Assembly (NCBI GenBank): GCA_963971285.1
Contig: OZ020246.1
Coordinates: 19,265,217-19,329,216 of the forward strand
Origin: Astropecten irregularis
Taxonomy: Eukaryota > Echinodermata > Asteroidea > Paxillosida > Astropectinidae
Reading direction: 5' to 3'
Length of the DNA stretch: 64,000 nucleotides
Shown here: piece by piece, positions 9,641 to 23,400 of the stretch
How positions within the stretch are numbered: position 1 is the first letter of the stretch
Layout: each line of letters opens with the position of its first letter
The notes under the pieces: generated by a model
Databases searched by the model: none
Seen by the model: the letters and a program-made list of their open reading frames with translations, nothing else
Told to the model about the DNA's origin: nothing
Position numbers and translations under genes: made by a program

Positions 9641-9984
9641 AGGTAGTACATGTATCATAATTTGGTAGGACATTCACAGATTTACCTATAACGGGTACAT
9701 TGTATAAAGATGGTGCTGGTAAAAACATTAAAATGTCTAAATAAGTAAAAGCAACAATCGGGAAAAAAAAAATAATTTTGATCTTTAAAAGATAAAAAAT
9801 AACGGTGAAAAGATTAGAGAAATACCGCGGGTATTTTTCATTTTTCACTGTTTTCACAAAAAGACGGCACCGTGACCGGGAATTTCACAGATGACTTTAA
9901 CTGTATCTTTCTTTGTAATTTGTTCCCAAGAATCTGCATTTCTTAAAAAAAGAAAAGAAAGTATGATCATATTACCCCTGTTAA
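9637..9984. mobile_element. TTAA-family A MITE (diverged), adjacent copy
   Basis: Begins at the shared TTAA (TTAAAGGTAGTACATGTATC) and ends ATATTACCCCTGTTAA. Arranged tail to head with the previous copy. Confidence 0.7.
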
Positions 9985-10692
9985 GATTATGTACGTTTTT
10001 TCTCTCTTATTGCGTCTTCTGGTATGGCACTGTAGAAGCTCCGTAGGCAGACATTGTCTGCGACGGATGCAGATCGGATTTCTATTTTGATGGGTGAAAT
10101 CACATACGGTAGGCCTACTACTTAGGCTATACTCACAAATGTTGTTCATGCTTACTATGATCGAGGGCCTAATGCATGTTGTGGTCATAAATTATCATAA
10201 GCCGATCGTAATCCAATTTCAAAGACCATATCTTAATTCGTGAAGACAAGTCGGGGTAAAATAAAGGTAGGAATTCCGAGGCATGTTGGGGCGAACTATA
10301 GGGTGGAGCTACCTCCATGACCATAATATCGGACTAGAAATAGATCTATTTTTACCTCCGTCCATGATCAGACCGAGTGCTTGAAAGTTAAAACGAATCC
10401 TCAAAATCTGAGTTCGAGACCTATATTAATTATACTGTGGTATGGTCTTCAAAACGTGAGTGACACTTGAGTGTGCTTGACGAGAAGTCAGTAAAACCAT
10501 AGAGTAAGGAAGAAAAACCATGGAGAAATAAGACACATAAAATTATGACGTGTCTTATTCACAATCCCCCCAGGTTGTCTATTTTTATAAATATAAAAAA
10601 TGAATTTGTGCATGAACGTATTATATGCCTGTGGAATACGACCCAGCTACAGGATCATACCCCCCAGGTCTGAGGACGTGTCTACACTAGAT

Positions 10693-10718
10693 CTAGAGTC
10701 CCTTTATAGGGACTCTAG
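10693..10718. repeat. Perfect short palindrome
   Basis: CTAGAGTCCC and its inverse GGGACTCTAG flank a 6-base TTTATA spacer, and TCTACACTA repeats flank it on both sides. It could be a small hairpin or a fold-back remnant. Confidence 0.6.
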
Positions 10719-11769
10719 TCTACACTATACTGCTGCATATGGTAAATTAGGGCCTATTCATGGTAAAACCCATGATTATAACACGGCATCAAAAGATGTA
10801 CGAGGGTCGCATATAAAAAATCACTCTGAACATAGGGGGAAGAAAGAGTAGAGATATCCCAACACCCTTTACAAACAAGCAAACAAACAAAACTCACCTC
10901 GTTGATTCTTGGCTTGACTATAAAGTATACCGATATGTTGTAGTTTGTTTATGGTTGTACTGTCAGGGTCTACATTAATTATGCGCTACCCAACCAAGCG
11001 CGGACAATATTATGTCTGTAGTACATGTAGTACGTGCAGCTGCAGACAATATCATTCAAGGCAATTCACGATTGTATTTTTTTTCTCAACCCGGTGCATA
11101 ATTCACACACCATGGTTGCTGGCAATAAAAATGAGTTTGTATTAATTGTTTGATGCACGTGCAATGGGTACGTTATTATTGAATCGTTCGTTGTTGGGGA
11201 TCAGGAGGTGCAAACGGCACCATTGCGCAGCTCGCGCAAGCTCGTAGAGATTTTCATATTGCATTGTATCATGGAGGTAGGAAAAATATTGTGTTCATTA
11301 TTAAATAGCACGGCATACCATTTTGTAGTAGGGGAGTTCACTGCGTGGATGTCCGTGTTTTAATGTCCTTACTTTTCCGTGATTATATAAATTGTTTGTG
11401 CTACATTATACATGCTATGAAATAATTTATTGCAAACATTACCCTGGGTATAAGGTTCTAAGATATCCGTCAATATTGATTTTATTTTTACACGTACTAT
11501 AATCATATGAATAAAAAACCTATGGACATCCGCTATACACACAAAACCTGTGCAACACAACCCGAGATTTCGGTGACCTATCAATACCTGTAATATAATG
11601 GAATTATCCGAAGCCAACCCAGTGCTAGTAGTGCTTGATTGTGCTGCATGCGCTACCCGGTCCAAATTGCAGGGCGTGTCTCTTTGTAACCTCCACACAC
11701 AACCCACGCATGCCCGACTCATGATAAAGTTGTGTCAGCGCGGTATTACCATAAAAAACCATTGCTATT

Positions 11770-11900
11770 ATGGGTGCATTCGTTTAGCTCCCCCGGGTCA
11801 GCCCTTTTTGGGAATGGTCGTGTTTTACTGCACAAAACAAGGGAGAGAATGAGAACGAGGTTGACTGGTGTCGACCCGGGGGAGCTAAACGAATGCACCC
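11770..11900. mobile_element. 131-bp MITE with about 28-bp inverted ends
   Basis: TGGGTGCATTCGTTTAGCTC at the left is matched in inverse by GAGCTAAACGAATGCACCCA at the right, and the pairing continues through CCCCCGGGT. There is no coding capacity. It abuts the mariner-like element that starts at 11905. Confidence 0.75.
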
Positions 11901-11904
11901 AATA

Positions 11905-12365
11905 CAGGGTGTCCACCCCCCCCCCCCCAAAAAAAAAAAAAAAAAAAAGCAACACTTGTGTCGAGAACTATTATATGAAAATTTAACTGTTTATCACTTC
12001 AAGATTCAGATGTGACACAGCTATGTCTTGGCTATCACCATGTAGAATTTGAGCAAAATTGGACTAAAATTGAGTGAAAAAACTAAGACTGAATCGCCTA
12101 ATCTCACAACCCGATTTTCATCTTTCTTTCAAGTTCCATACGTATTCATGACCACTATGCGCGTTATCCTTGCAAATTTGTTTTAGAAAGTACTCTTTCA
12201 ATTGGTCATATTTCCAAAATATGCTCAAATAATGCTCAAAATATGCTCAACATGGTGATAGCCAATACATGGTTGTATCACATATCTGAATCTAAGTGAT
12301 AAACAGTTAAATTGTAACAAAATATGGGTCTCGACACAGTGTTGCGTTTTTTCTGGGACACCCTG
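11905..12365. mobile_element. TA-flanked long inverted-repeat MITE (Tc1/mariner-like)
   Basis: The ends CAGGGTGTCC and GGGACACCCTG are each bordered by TA. The inverted arms are very long: the blocks TGTGTCGAGA, TTTAACTGTTTATCACTT, AGATTCAGAT and GGCTATCACCATG recur in inverse up to the centre near 12135. The transcript would form a hairpin of about 200 bp. Confidence 0.75.
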
Positions 12366-12721
12366 TAGTGAAGGCTTATGCAACAAATTGTGATAAGATA
12401 AGATACAATACAGTGCATATATAATTATCAATAAAAAAAAACAGGCTTCGATGATTACGAAGATAATGTACGGCGCAGGACGTCAAACATTAAACACATT
12501 TTTACAAATGCGGGATTAGTGTTCAGACTCAAATAATTTGCAGTTTTGATGTTACTGAAAAAAATATATTGCAAACCCACACTATGCGGTTTCCCATGGC
12601 CTTGGCAGACAACGTTTGTTTAGCCATGGAGGAAGGAAACCGTGAGCACTGAAACCTGGCGATTCAGTCGTTTGGGGGAGTCGAGTCCAAATTAAGTTAA
12701 AGATATAATACATTGGTAATT

Positions 12722-13148
12722 AAAGGTCACAGAGCAGCACCCACACTTTGTCTGATCCAGCATGTATACTTGAAATGATAAACCTGTGAACATTTGAGTC
12801 CAATCGGACACGTGAGTCACGAGAAAATAGCGCGAAACCCGACTCATTTGTTTTCTTATAATAAAATTAATATAAAACGTAAAGAATGTTTTTTATCTTA
12901 GGCGAAAAACTTGATTAAACATGATGATTACATTAATTTCCCTTACAGCCATAAATTAGCTATACCCCGAAAACTGTTTTAGTTTCCTTGTTTTACCAAT
13001 TTCTTGATAAATGCACCATCATCGGGCGGAAATATCATTTAACTGGTATGTTTCTACCAGCACAATATGTATAGTTATACCCGGATCCGTATGTGAAGAA
13101 CCTCTGTAGTAATTGGGAACTTACCAATACGGTACTTAACTTTACCTT
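12722..13148. mobile_element. TTAA-family B MITE (decayed)
   Basis: Starts TTAAAGGTCACAGAGCAGCA and carries the family B blocks CACACTTTGTCTGATC and GTGAGTCACGAGAAAATAGC. Its right end runs to the TTAA shared with the next element. Confidence 0.6.
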
Positions 13149-13530
13149 TAAAGGTAAATGTCATACTTGGGTTTTTATCAAAGAAATACGTACAGATTCA
13201 AGGGCAAAAAAACAAAACGAGACAGATAGGCCTACAGTAACAGTAATTATCTGTGAAAATTTCAGTCCCATTATACGGTGCCCACTTTTTGAGGAAACAG
13301 CGATAAACAGCCACAGTATTTTTAAAGTCTTTTCTCTTTTATTTTTGATCTTTTAAAAGATCAAAAAGATTTCCGGTCATTGTTTTACTAAATTCTGGAT
13401 AAATCAGCATTTCAGGCGGAAACATTTGAACGGCATGTTTCAACCACCACCATCATCAGTCATACCCCGTAAGTTATACGTAGATCTAACATTTCTGTTT
13501 TAGTGTCTTATGATACTACTGTACCTTTAA
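13148..13530. mobile_element. TTAA-family A MITE, reversed
   Basis: Reads from the right end of the family (GTTTTTATCAAAGAAATACG ... ATTCAAGGGCAAAA) through GATCTTTTAAAAGATC to the left end, ending ACCTTTAA. TTAA lies on both sides. Confidence 0.75.
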
Positions 13531-14412
13531 TGCAAGGTGATTTTGCACAATCCATCGAACCCAGCAATTGCGAAAACCTTTGCCTAGGCTATACCATGGA
13601 GAAATAAGATTCATATGTTTCTCCATGCTACTAATATAACCAGAATAAATCCAGTACTAACCTCACTCGAGACGTGAAATTCCAAAATACGTGTGCTAGT
13701 TCTAGCCAGGGACTATTTCCAATGTTGCTCCCCACGTGGCCGTGACGGGTCCCCCCGTCTGTCTCCTATATCCTAGCCTCACCTGACACGTGCATCTACG
13801 TCTCGAGCCCAAGCAGTATGCATCTAACTACACATATGTACATGTACATGTCCATAACCGCACGTGTTATGTATAACTGGCAAACGTGTGCGAACCTGCG
13901 AACATAAAGGTAGTCTGCATAATGATTTTCGTCTCACAGTCGTGACGCCGATCGTGCGGTAATGTAATACCATAATGGAGATCAATGTGTAATACATGTA
14001 CCATGGAAAATACTTATTTCTCCATGATAATACACAATGTGAGCCTGAATGGAATACTTTCACTCGTGCTATATTCTTAAAACTATGACACCCTCAGCTC
14101 AGTGATCCCATGAGCATTCTACTTTACCATTCTATTGCGGCTTACGCTCGGAAATTGAAATGAAGCAAGACAACAGACTTGAAATACGTCTACGGACGGC
14201 TCACATGACTGTCATGTGATCAATTCTTGGGGAGTACAAAGTGCCAACGTACAACGTATTGTATTACTGCATGCACTGTGTACGCTGTAGGCCTACTTTG
14301 TAGTCGAACGTGGAATTGCTAAGTAATTGTTGGTACCGGTAAGAATCACGAAGTTCCCTGCGGTAGAGCTGGTTCTGTTTTTAAGTCTGTGAACAGCAAA
14401 CTGTTGTTAATC

Positions 14413-14420
14413 ATGCCTGC
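14413..14420 (+). CDS. PEPD: PEPD exon 1 coding part (8 nt)
   Basis: TC-ATGCCTGC followed by GTAAGT encodes Met-Pro and two bases of Ala. It fits the phase of exon 2, whose single leading G completes the codon, and gives an N-terminus [16 protein letters not shown] that aligns with other prolidases. No better start-plus-donor in this phase was seen upstream of exon 2. Transcript data would settle it. Confidence 0.65.
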
Positions 14421-17400
14421 GTAAGTATTTTCGTTTCCTTTTTTTTTTTGGGGGGGGGGGGGGGGGGTGGGGATCGACAAACCGATCCAAATACCATGGA
14501 GGATGTCTATTTCTTCCTCCACCACCATCACCATGCAAATACCAACTAACCCAGGCCATTTAAAATTTAAAGGTAGTATATAGGCCTATCATACTTGTTT
14601 TTGTCAAAGAAATACAGATTCATGGGCAAAAATATTAAAGAAGATACAGTACAAGTCTGTGAAAATTTCAGTCCCATATGGTGCCAACTTTTTGAGAAAA
14701 CAGTGAAATACGGCCACAGTATTTCTTAAGACTTAAGTCTTTTCTCTTTTATTTTTGATCTTTTAAAAACTCAAAAAGATTTTCGGTCGTTGTTTTATTA
14801 ATTTCTGGATAAATACACCATTTCAGGCGGAAATATTTTAACGGTAGGTTTAGACATCATCGTCTTGAAAATCACTCCATCTCTTCTCAGAATGTCAGGG
14901 ATGAAATGTAACTGTACTGTAGTGTTACTGTCAGATTATTGTCAATGTGTTTGTACTCACGATCTTTCCACACTAGGATAGGAAGTACTATTATGCGACG
15001 ACTGTTGCCTGAAAAGAGGCAAACTGGTAATTGCATTGCTAAAGTCGTCGCATAATAGTTTCCCAGCGGCATTGCACACGCGTGTGTACAGAGTAGACCA
15101 GTTGGTCCTGTTCGCTCCGTTTTATGTAAATCGAATGTAGACTGGACAGGTGAGGTAATTCTTATGTATTTCTTTATTTTTTTGCAAAGCCCCATGGGAA
15201 AAGTCACAGAATCCGTGACTTTTTTGTATGCATGGGAATTTTGGCTGAAAATTGTTTTTGTTGACATCCGAAATGATGATTAAATTTTATATCTTCTGAA
15301 TGCTTCTTCACGACATCATCAGGAACAACAGGATGAGTCATTATGCCACAGAACAGCCATTTTAGGGGTGGGGAATTATTTTTCCAAGTTAAACGTCCTG
15401 TGGCCCTATATACGACAACAACGTCAGGAGTAATATAGGGCTAAAGTTACTGCAGCTTCTTTCAGGGTATGAAGATGGTGCTGGTAGAAACGTATCGTTA
15501 AAATATTTCCACCTGAATGGTTTATTTATCCAGAAAGAGTAAAACCAAACACCAATACATTTTTGATCTTGGCAACGATCAAAAACCCTTCTTTTTGTTT
15601 TAAGAAAAATTGAGACCTTTGGGTTTTTCGTATTTTCTTGTGACTCAGATGTCCAATTGAGCTCCAATTTTCACAGGTTTATTATTCCATGTACATGTTT
15701 GACTGAACAAAGTGTGAGTGCTGTTCTGTCACCTTTAGCCAACATTGTACATGTACACACCCTTTAACGATTTCGATATAAACTCAGAACTGGGGTAATA
15801 ATGTTTTTTTCCCTAATACATGCTATTATTGATGAATCTCTTCTCTCATCATCTGCAGGCCAGTGTACTCACAGGGCAAGAAAACCCTCTCCATTCCTGC
15901 CAAGCTCCACGCCGACAATAGAGGTCGCCTTCTAGAGCGTCTGAGGGTCAATAAGAATGTACCGGCCGGAGCAGTGGTCTTACTGGAAGGGGGCGAGGAG
16001 ACCAATGTCTACTGCACGGATATACAGCCAGTCTTTCGCCAGGTAAATGTTGTTAAACCTTAGACCCAGTAACTGGGGCGCTGAACTCCCTTTTTTATTT
16101 TTTTTTATTTTTTTACTCACGATCATTCTGTTTGATAAAAATTAATTTTTCCGATGGAAATCCAGACGATCGTTTCAGACATTTTGGATTGTCCGCCATC
16201 TTGTGTGGTTCTCCGCCACACACACATGACTTCATGCTTGTTTCTAATTGGCAGAGAGTCAATCCAAGATGGTGGACGATCTTAAACGATGTCACAATTG
16301 GTCAAAATGTCCAGAATGATCGTGATTACAAATAAATAAGCTGCATTTCATCCCTGAAAATCGGAGAAGAGATGGAGCGATTTTCAAGCTGATTTGCGAT
16401 GTCTTTGTTGTCATTTGGGGACATTTTTGGCGCAAGTACCGTGATGTACAAAAATTGCAATTTTTTTGTGTACAACACATTTAACCTTATGGGATTCACT
16501 GGGGCGCTAGACCAACCGTCAACCCCAAAAATAAAAAAGGGAGTTCAGCGCCCCAGTTACTGGGTCTAGTTAAACCTGTTCTTTACTGCATTGATTTGCC
16601 CAGCATTGAATTTGTGGAAAGAATTCCACTGATGACCATAATTTGTGCACAACTCTATGGAACCAACTGAGGGTGCCGGTTTTGAGCAAAATGGCTGCCG
16701 CTGTATTGGAAGTGTACAATTTGTAGGTAAAAAACCCTGTAAAACTCACTTTTCAGATATGCTACCCAAGTTTTCCACACCTGAGATTGAAGTTTGAACA
16801 TAATTGTATCCAATGGAGGATATAATCCTTTTTCCGTAATGGTAATCAGTGGAATTATTTCCAAATGTGTTTGCTTGTCATAACAACTGTTTGACATATC
16901 TTGATTATCAGGATAATTTGAGAAATTGAGATTTTGGGGGCTACTATTTTTTTCTTTTTGAAGGAATCATTCTTCATGTGGACATTCGGCGTGGAGTTGG
17001 CTGGTTTCTTCGGTGCGTTGGACGTGGACTCCGGGAAGTGTGTGCTATTCGCTCCTAAAGTGCCGGAGGCCCACAAAGTTTATGTTGGAGAGTGAGTCAA
17101 AATTAGGCCATGAGGCTTGAACATCACTGGCCTTTTGGCCTTGATAGCCCAAGGCTCAATTTCACAAAAGGCTGAGACAGATCGTAAAATGCCTTTTAAT
17201 CTTAATTGCTAAGCAAAGTGTGATGTCACAATACTAGCTGCTATGGAAACATGAACAACTCATCTAAAAGATGAATCGCAAATCTTTGTGAAATCGACCA
17301 CTGGCTATTGACCTTTTTGTTGGGCAGTGAGGCCCCCCCACCCCCATTTCCGACTCACTCCAAGGGTTCAATAAGCCTTTCATGTGTTAAAATTGAACAA

Positions 17401-20400
17401 TATCTGGTACATTGAAAACATCAAAACCTGAATTCTCCAGACTAAAGACACTGTTACTATATCGCATATGATTCAGAGTACATAACCGACCGTCTTGCAC
17501 CATACCGATGCACTGTTCTTAATGAATAAGGATGGCACAAAGGAACCAGTCCATTCAAGAGATGGGTATTGCTGTGCAAAAGCTTGCCCCGAATCATGTG
17601 ATATAGCAACAGAGTCTTTAGTCCTGGAAATTCAAACTGGGGTGTTAATGTGCAATAATATACAAATAATGAATGTTTATGAGTGGAATGGTAAAAATAA
17701 TTTCATGAGGTGACAGATGGACTGTTCCATTTCACGAGGCGAAGCCGAGTGGAATGGAACAGTCCATCTGTCACCGAATGAAATTATTTTTTCCATTCTA
17801 CGAATGTGAAACATTCATTATTTGTTTTATATAACATCTAAGTAGATCTTTGTCATTTGATTTTGATTGGAGGATAACATTTTAAGAGTTAGCGAGACAA
17901 AAAAAGCTTAAAATCTTGGCAAACTATATTGCTCTTATAACAGTAACGCGCGTTGCACACCAACGCGTACGCGCGCACGCAGTGACAAATAAATGGAACG
18001 CCGCTCGACCAATCACGTATTAGAGTCCCTGGCGTGCAATGGTACAAATCGGATGGCACCAAAAATGCACGGTGGATGGTACAAATTTCAACGGTTGTGA
18101 CGTAAGCCATGAATTGGTCTATTTATCAAATATCACGTGACATACAATCCTCCAATCAAATGACAAAGATCTACTAAGGTGTTATATAAAGTTTTTATTT
18201 AACTCTATGGATGGCACCAAAAATGCACGGTGGATGGAACAAATTTCAACGGTTGTGACGTAAGCCATGAATTGGTCTTTTTATCAAATATCACGTGACA
18301 TACAATCCTCCAATCAAATGACAAGGATCTACTAAGGTGTTATATAAAAGAAGCCTGTGAACCAGATGCTATTCAGATTTAACTCCCAAATGGCTTATGA
18401 TAATGAAAATATGTGTGTTTTCTCTCACTGGCTCATGGAGCTGTCTTTAAGTTCATAAAGTGCCTTGCATCAATTCAAGTGACATTTGTCCTTGTATTCA
18501 CAACCAATGGCCAAAACATTTTCCATAATGTCTGATTTTTTGTATTTCACAAAACATTGCATACTGTGGGTCACAAATTATTTGGAAAGATATCCTTTAG
18601 CTCTAGCCGTACACTTGAGACAATAGCACTCCGCACTTGCGCTAAAAATAGCACATCGGATCTCAGGCAAATTACATTGCAACCATGCAAACGTGTGGTA
18701 TGCCCGTGTGCATGCATGGTGTACACTACGTGCATGAGTCAATGTTTGTCTGACATCCGGGGACTCGTGTGACGTCATTAGTGCGGAGCGCTATTCCAAG
18801 CATTGTTTTCAGTGTAAAGAGATTATGCGTAATTATGTTCATTTGAAAATTTTGTGCAACAATGACGATAATTATTTTCTACTTTTAAAATACATGTATG
18901 GCTGGGTTTTTTTTTAATCAGGAAAAATAAAACAAAACTTAAACCAGGCCAGGCCAACTTTTGATTGATTTATTTCAAAATCTGAAAAATTTGCATATTG
19001 ATTCAATTTGTATCCATGGACATTTCTGGAATTTCTCATTTTTCGGCTTTTTCGCTTTCTCAGATTGATGACGAATGACGATTTAAAAGAGCGTTATGCC
19101 GTGGAGGAAGTCCACTACGTCGAGAATGTAAGTGTCTCTTGTATGATATGTACATCTCTTCAGAATTTGATTCATTTTTGGTGGTTCTTAGCCTTCATGC
19201 ATAAATTAATCATCTTAGGTTGAATATATGGCCCCAGATGGGTAGTCCATGATAAACGCACTCGTCGTAAAGTGAACGAGTGTCTATCACATGCGTGCAT
19301 ATTTCCTGATTCATTATGCAAGCCAATCCAGCACTGACCTCTAGGTTTTGACCAATCAACATCCTCGGCCTTCGTCATGATCCAGACGGAAAAGTTCTCA
19401 AAACAGATCTGATTGGCTGATATGCCGCGTTGCATAAAATTTGCATGCACGCATGTATCAGACGTTAGTATGTAGTGTGGCACCGAGTAGAATGGGTTAT
19501 ACTCAGAGTACAAATGAGAGTAGCCAGTGAAAAAAATGGGCAATCTATATTCTCCGTCATCTTTATTGGGTTGCTACACTACATCCATCCAGTGTTGCAC
19601 ACAAAGCCCTTAAGGTTGAAGGCCATTTTAATATGTATAGTACCAGTCATCAACAATAACTAAGGAAGATTCTGTACTAGGCTCCCAAAGGATAGATTTA
19701 TCTGGGAACAGGTTTAAATTTCTTTGGACATTGATTTTTTTTGCACCTACAAATTTAGAAAAAAGTACCATTTACTTTTTTCCTCAATTTGACAATTTAA
19801 TGGTTAAATATGTGTTGATTAGAGAGTTGTATTCAGTGATTTTTGTTTTGTTTTTATTTGTTTGGTTTTGTTTTTTGTTTTGTTTTGGGTTTTTGTTGTT
19901 GTTTTTTTGTTTTTTTCCTTTTGGTTTATTTATTTTTTTTGTTTTTTTTATAGTTTGGACGGTTTGTTTCTTTGTTTGTTGTGGGAAGTGGGTGTTCAGT
20001 TCTCAGATTATTGGTATTACAAATAGTGTATACCCAGAAAAGCTTTGAGTTTGCATGGACCAAGGTGGCAATATGTCATTCTGGGAATGTTTTTCAATGT
20101 CCGCAGATCTCTGACGTCTTGCAAGCCATGAAACCAAGCACCATTCTCACATTGGTAAGTAAAACAAATGCATGTTATCTGAGCTAGGACCGCCCGCACA
20201 TTTGGACTCGCACGTTTAAAGATAATATCTTACTTTGGTACCATACCAAATCAGAAATCCTCACAGATTTACCTATAACTTACAGGGTATAAAGATGGTG
20301 ATGGTAGAAAAATACCCATGAAATATTTCGGACTGAAATGCTGTATTTATCCAAAAAAAGAGCAAGACCAAAACAAATTTTTATCTCAGATCAAAACTCC

Positions 20401-23400
20401 TGTGAATAGATTTTAAAATACTGTGAGCGATTTTCACTTTTTTTCTCAAAACCTGGACACAGTATTTGACTGGGAATATCACAGATGACTGTTACTGTAT
20501 CTGCCTTGATATATGTGCCCATGGATGAATCTGCACTTCTTTGGTATGACCAAAGCAATGACCTTTAACAAGATAATTGAGATGCATTTCCTAAGGTCAT
20601 GTGGACATGACACAAATCATGTCCCAACCAGGTGGAGTGTCTCACCTCTCAAAAATAAATATTTGAACTACTGGGTAAAAAAAATGGCCAACAATAACAA
20701 CAAAATATCCCACTTTCCCCCAAAAAATTATAATTTTGTGAAATAAACAATAAGACAAACTGACCAAATTAATGTATGTCATTGAAAGGTGACCAAAGAT
20801 TGACTGGAGTAGGATTCTAACCTGCAACCTCCAGCGTACTGGCATACCAGATGTGACAGGTTCAAATCCCATTGCATTCAATTTTCTCTGTTCAACTTTC
20901 AATGAAAAAAACTACAATGCTTTGAGTTTATAGGAGGGCCTGGCGTTTTGATCCAAGCAAGATCTTTGTCAAAGGTTAAATGATAAAAGGACAAGAACAT
21001 GCAAGTTATTACTTGTGTTGAAAAAAGCTAGCAAAAAATTAGCATCAGATCAAGTTGGGGTCAGGGGTCATCTCATTCATTCGTGTACAAGTACCAGCAG
21101 CCATTTTTGAAAAACTTCAAATGTTGCGCATGTAACATTTTGTTGCATAACTTTATACGCAATGTTTTCCTGCTTTTGGTTGCACAAGTTATGCCCGTTT
21201 CACGAAACTTATGCAACATTTTCTACTTGGCGTAAGTTACGCAACATTTCGTAAATATTACATTTATTCGCAACATTATGCCCGTTTCATGAAACTTACG
21301 CAACATTTGTACGTGGCGTAAGTTACGCAACATTTCGAGAAATCAACTGCAGTGCCTTCTATGTGTTCCTTTGCTTCTCCATTTTAATTTTTGCAAAGGA
21401 AAGCAAAATCCAGCTTCGATCTGTTTCCATTGTGACACAGCTTCATGATCCCTGATTTTCAGGACTCATAAATCAAAATTCAGTCTGCGAGTTGTTCCAT
21501 CTCTGTGGTACATATAACAAATCTCACACTCTAGCATTCGAAACAAACCCCCTCAAAAAACTCTGAACTGATTGGGTTTTTACGATCTTGTTTCCCCCGC
21601 TGCAGAAAGGCGTTAATACTGACAGTGGGCTGACATCGCACGAGGCAACATTCGATGGTATTGACAAGTAAGTCTGATATGAGTTTGAGCGTACAAATAA
21701 GCACAAAGTTCAAGTAGGAACATTTGGTAATTGTTCGATAACCATACACTAAACCATAACATGAGCACAGTTCGCTGTTACTTTATTAGCCCTGTGCAAA
21801 TAATCCACATGTGGCAACACGATCAATGTTCAAATGTGTCCGCCCTGATAGCTTTGTGCATTGCATGTGAGATAAGTGTGCAAACTTTGCCTGGGTTTGT
21901 TTGTTTTTCGTTTGCATGTAATCGATCAATAGTAGACTATGTGATAGTAGATCTATGTGTGGCTATCTTGTTTTTCTTCCACTTGAAGTTGTTCTATTTG
22001 ACTCGTGCGTGGCCAGGGAATTTCCCCTCAACGACTCTGGAAATCATTCACATGGTGATCCAGGTGCAGTTGTAGGGGGTTGGGGGGGGGGGGTTGTTCT
22101 AGGTTTTATCAGTATTTTTGTACCAGTGCTCAATTTCACCAAACTCATCGTAACTTACTATCAATCGTAAGACTGATGATCAATGCATTGCAGCCCTACG
22201 TAGGATAGTCCACCTACGATGGATTATCCTTCGTAACTCGAGTAACGATCGATCGTAGGGCTTCGTGAAATCGACCCCAGGTCTATCTTTATACCCTGTA
22301 AGTTATTTGTCAATCTGTGAACAAGTCTCTAAATTTTGGTTTCCTACCAAATAGCAGTCTTAATTTACGCATGGGTTTCCCTAACAGTTGCCTAATACCG
22401 TTCCGTACTAATGACGTCATACCATGCATACACGCGCAAACATACCTCCACTCACCACACGTTTGCATGGCCACGTGCAATGTTTGTCTGAGGTTCCGTG
22501 CTATTTTTAGCGCAAGTGCGCAGTGCTATTGCTCAAAATGTCAATCATCTGCATTATAAATGCAGTTTATATATTAAAAATTCTTATGATTGAGACCGAT
22601 CATTAGTTAGGAAAAGAAAAAGGTTTTGTACTTACTGTATAAGAGGCTGCTTTCAGAATACAAGGCTCCTTTATACTGATAACTGTGGTGCAAAGTACTG
22701 TGCAGGACTCAAGTGCAATTACACATGTGCTCACAATGACGGCCGGAAGTGGAATGGTCTGGTCTATTTGCTTATCATCGCAGCTGTTCTTTATCATGTT
22801 AGAATGTTTCCGGATGTGCCCAAACACATTGAAGTCAGGGTTTGTCTTTTGTCTATATTCTTGTTTGGTCTATACTATGTGGCGGTCACGTCACTGAAAA
22901 TCAATATCTTGATGACCTTTTCTTCTTTTCCTGTTTTCTTTGTTTTTGAACAGGTTTAACGTGAACAACACCATTCTCCACCCAGAAATCTCCGAATGGT
23001 AAGCTCATTTTAAAATTACAATTAAGCACTGCAATCCCTTCAAGAATAGACTTGGGCGATTCCAGCATTTTCGGAATCAATTCCGATTCCAAGCTGGAAT
23101 CATGATTCCACTCAGAATCAATTCCAATTTTCTCCGGCAAAAATACAATTGAATATCAATAAGGAAGAACTGACAAAGCTTTTACACTACAGTCTTTGAC
23201 AAACAGAAAATTAATGTTTGTTTTAAGCACTCTCATAGTTTCATTTCAATCAATTCCTTGTTATGAAAATCAACAGGATGTACACGTACATAACCCACTG
23301 TGATATCACAGTATACCATATGCACAGTTTACACACAAACATGTACATACTGTACATGTTTTGCTGCGTTTCCAAAACCAATAAAAAATTATTGCTACAT

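Larger units (their letters stand above)
8694..14412. other. Divergent intergenic region between transferase B and PEPD
   Basis: These 5.7 kb should hold the promoters of both genes. No TATA box stands out. The space is mostly MITEs (9296-9640, 9637-9984, 11770-12365, 12722-13530). Short ORFs here are not supported by splice signals or domain motifs. Confidence 0.55.

Noticed and set aside
19731-20048. Hydrophobic Phe/Leu-rich frame resembling a membrane protein
   Set aside because: It is a translation of a T/G-rich low-complexity tract within PEPD intron 4.
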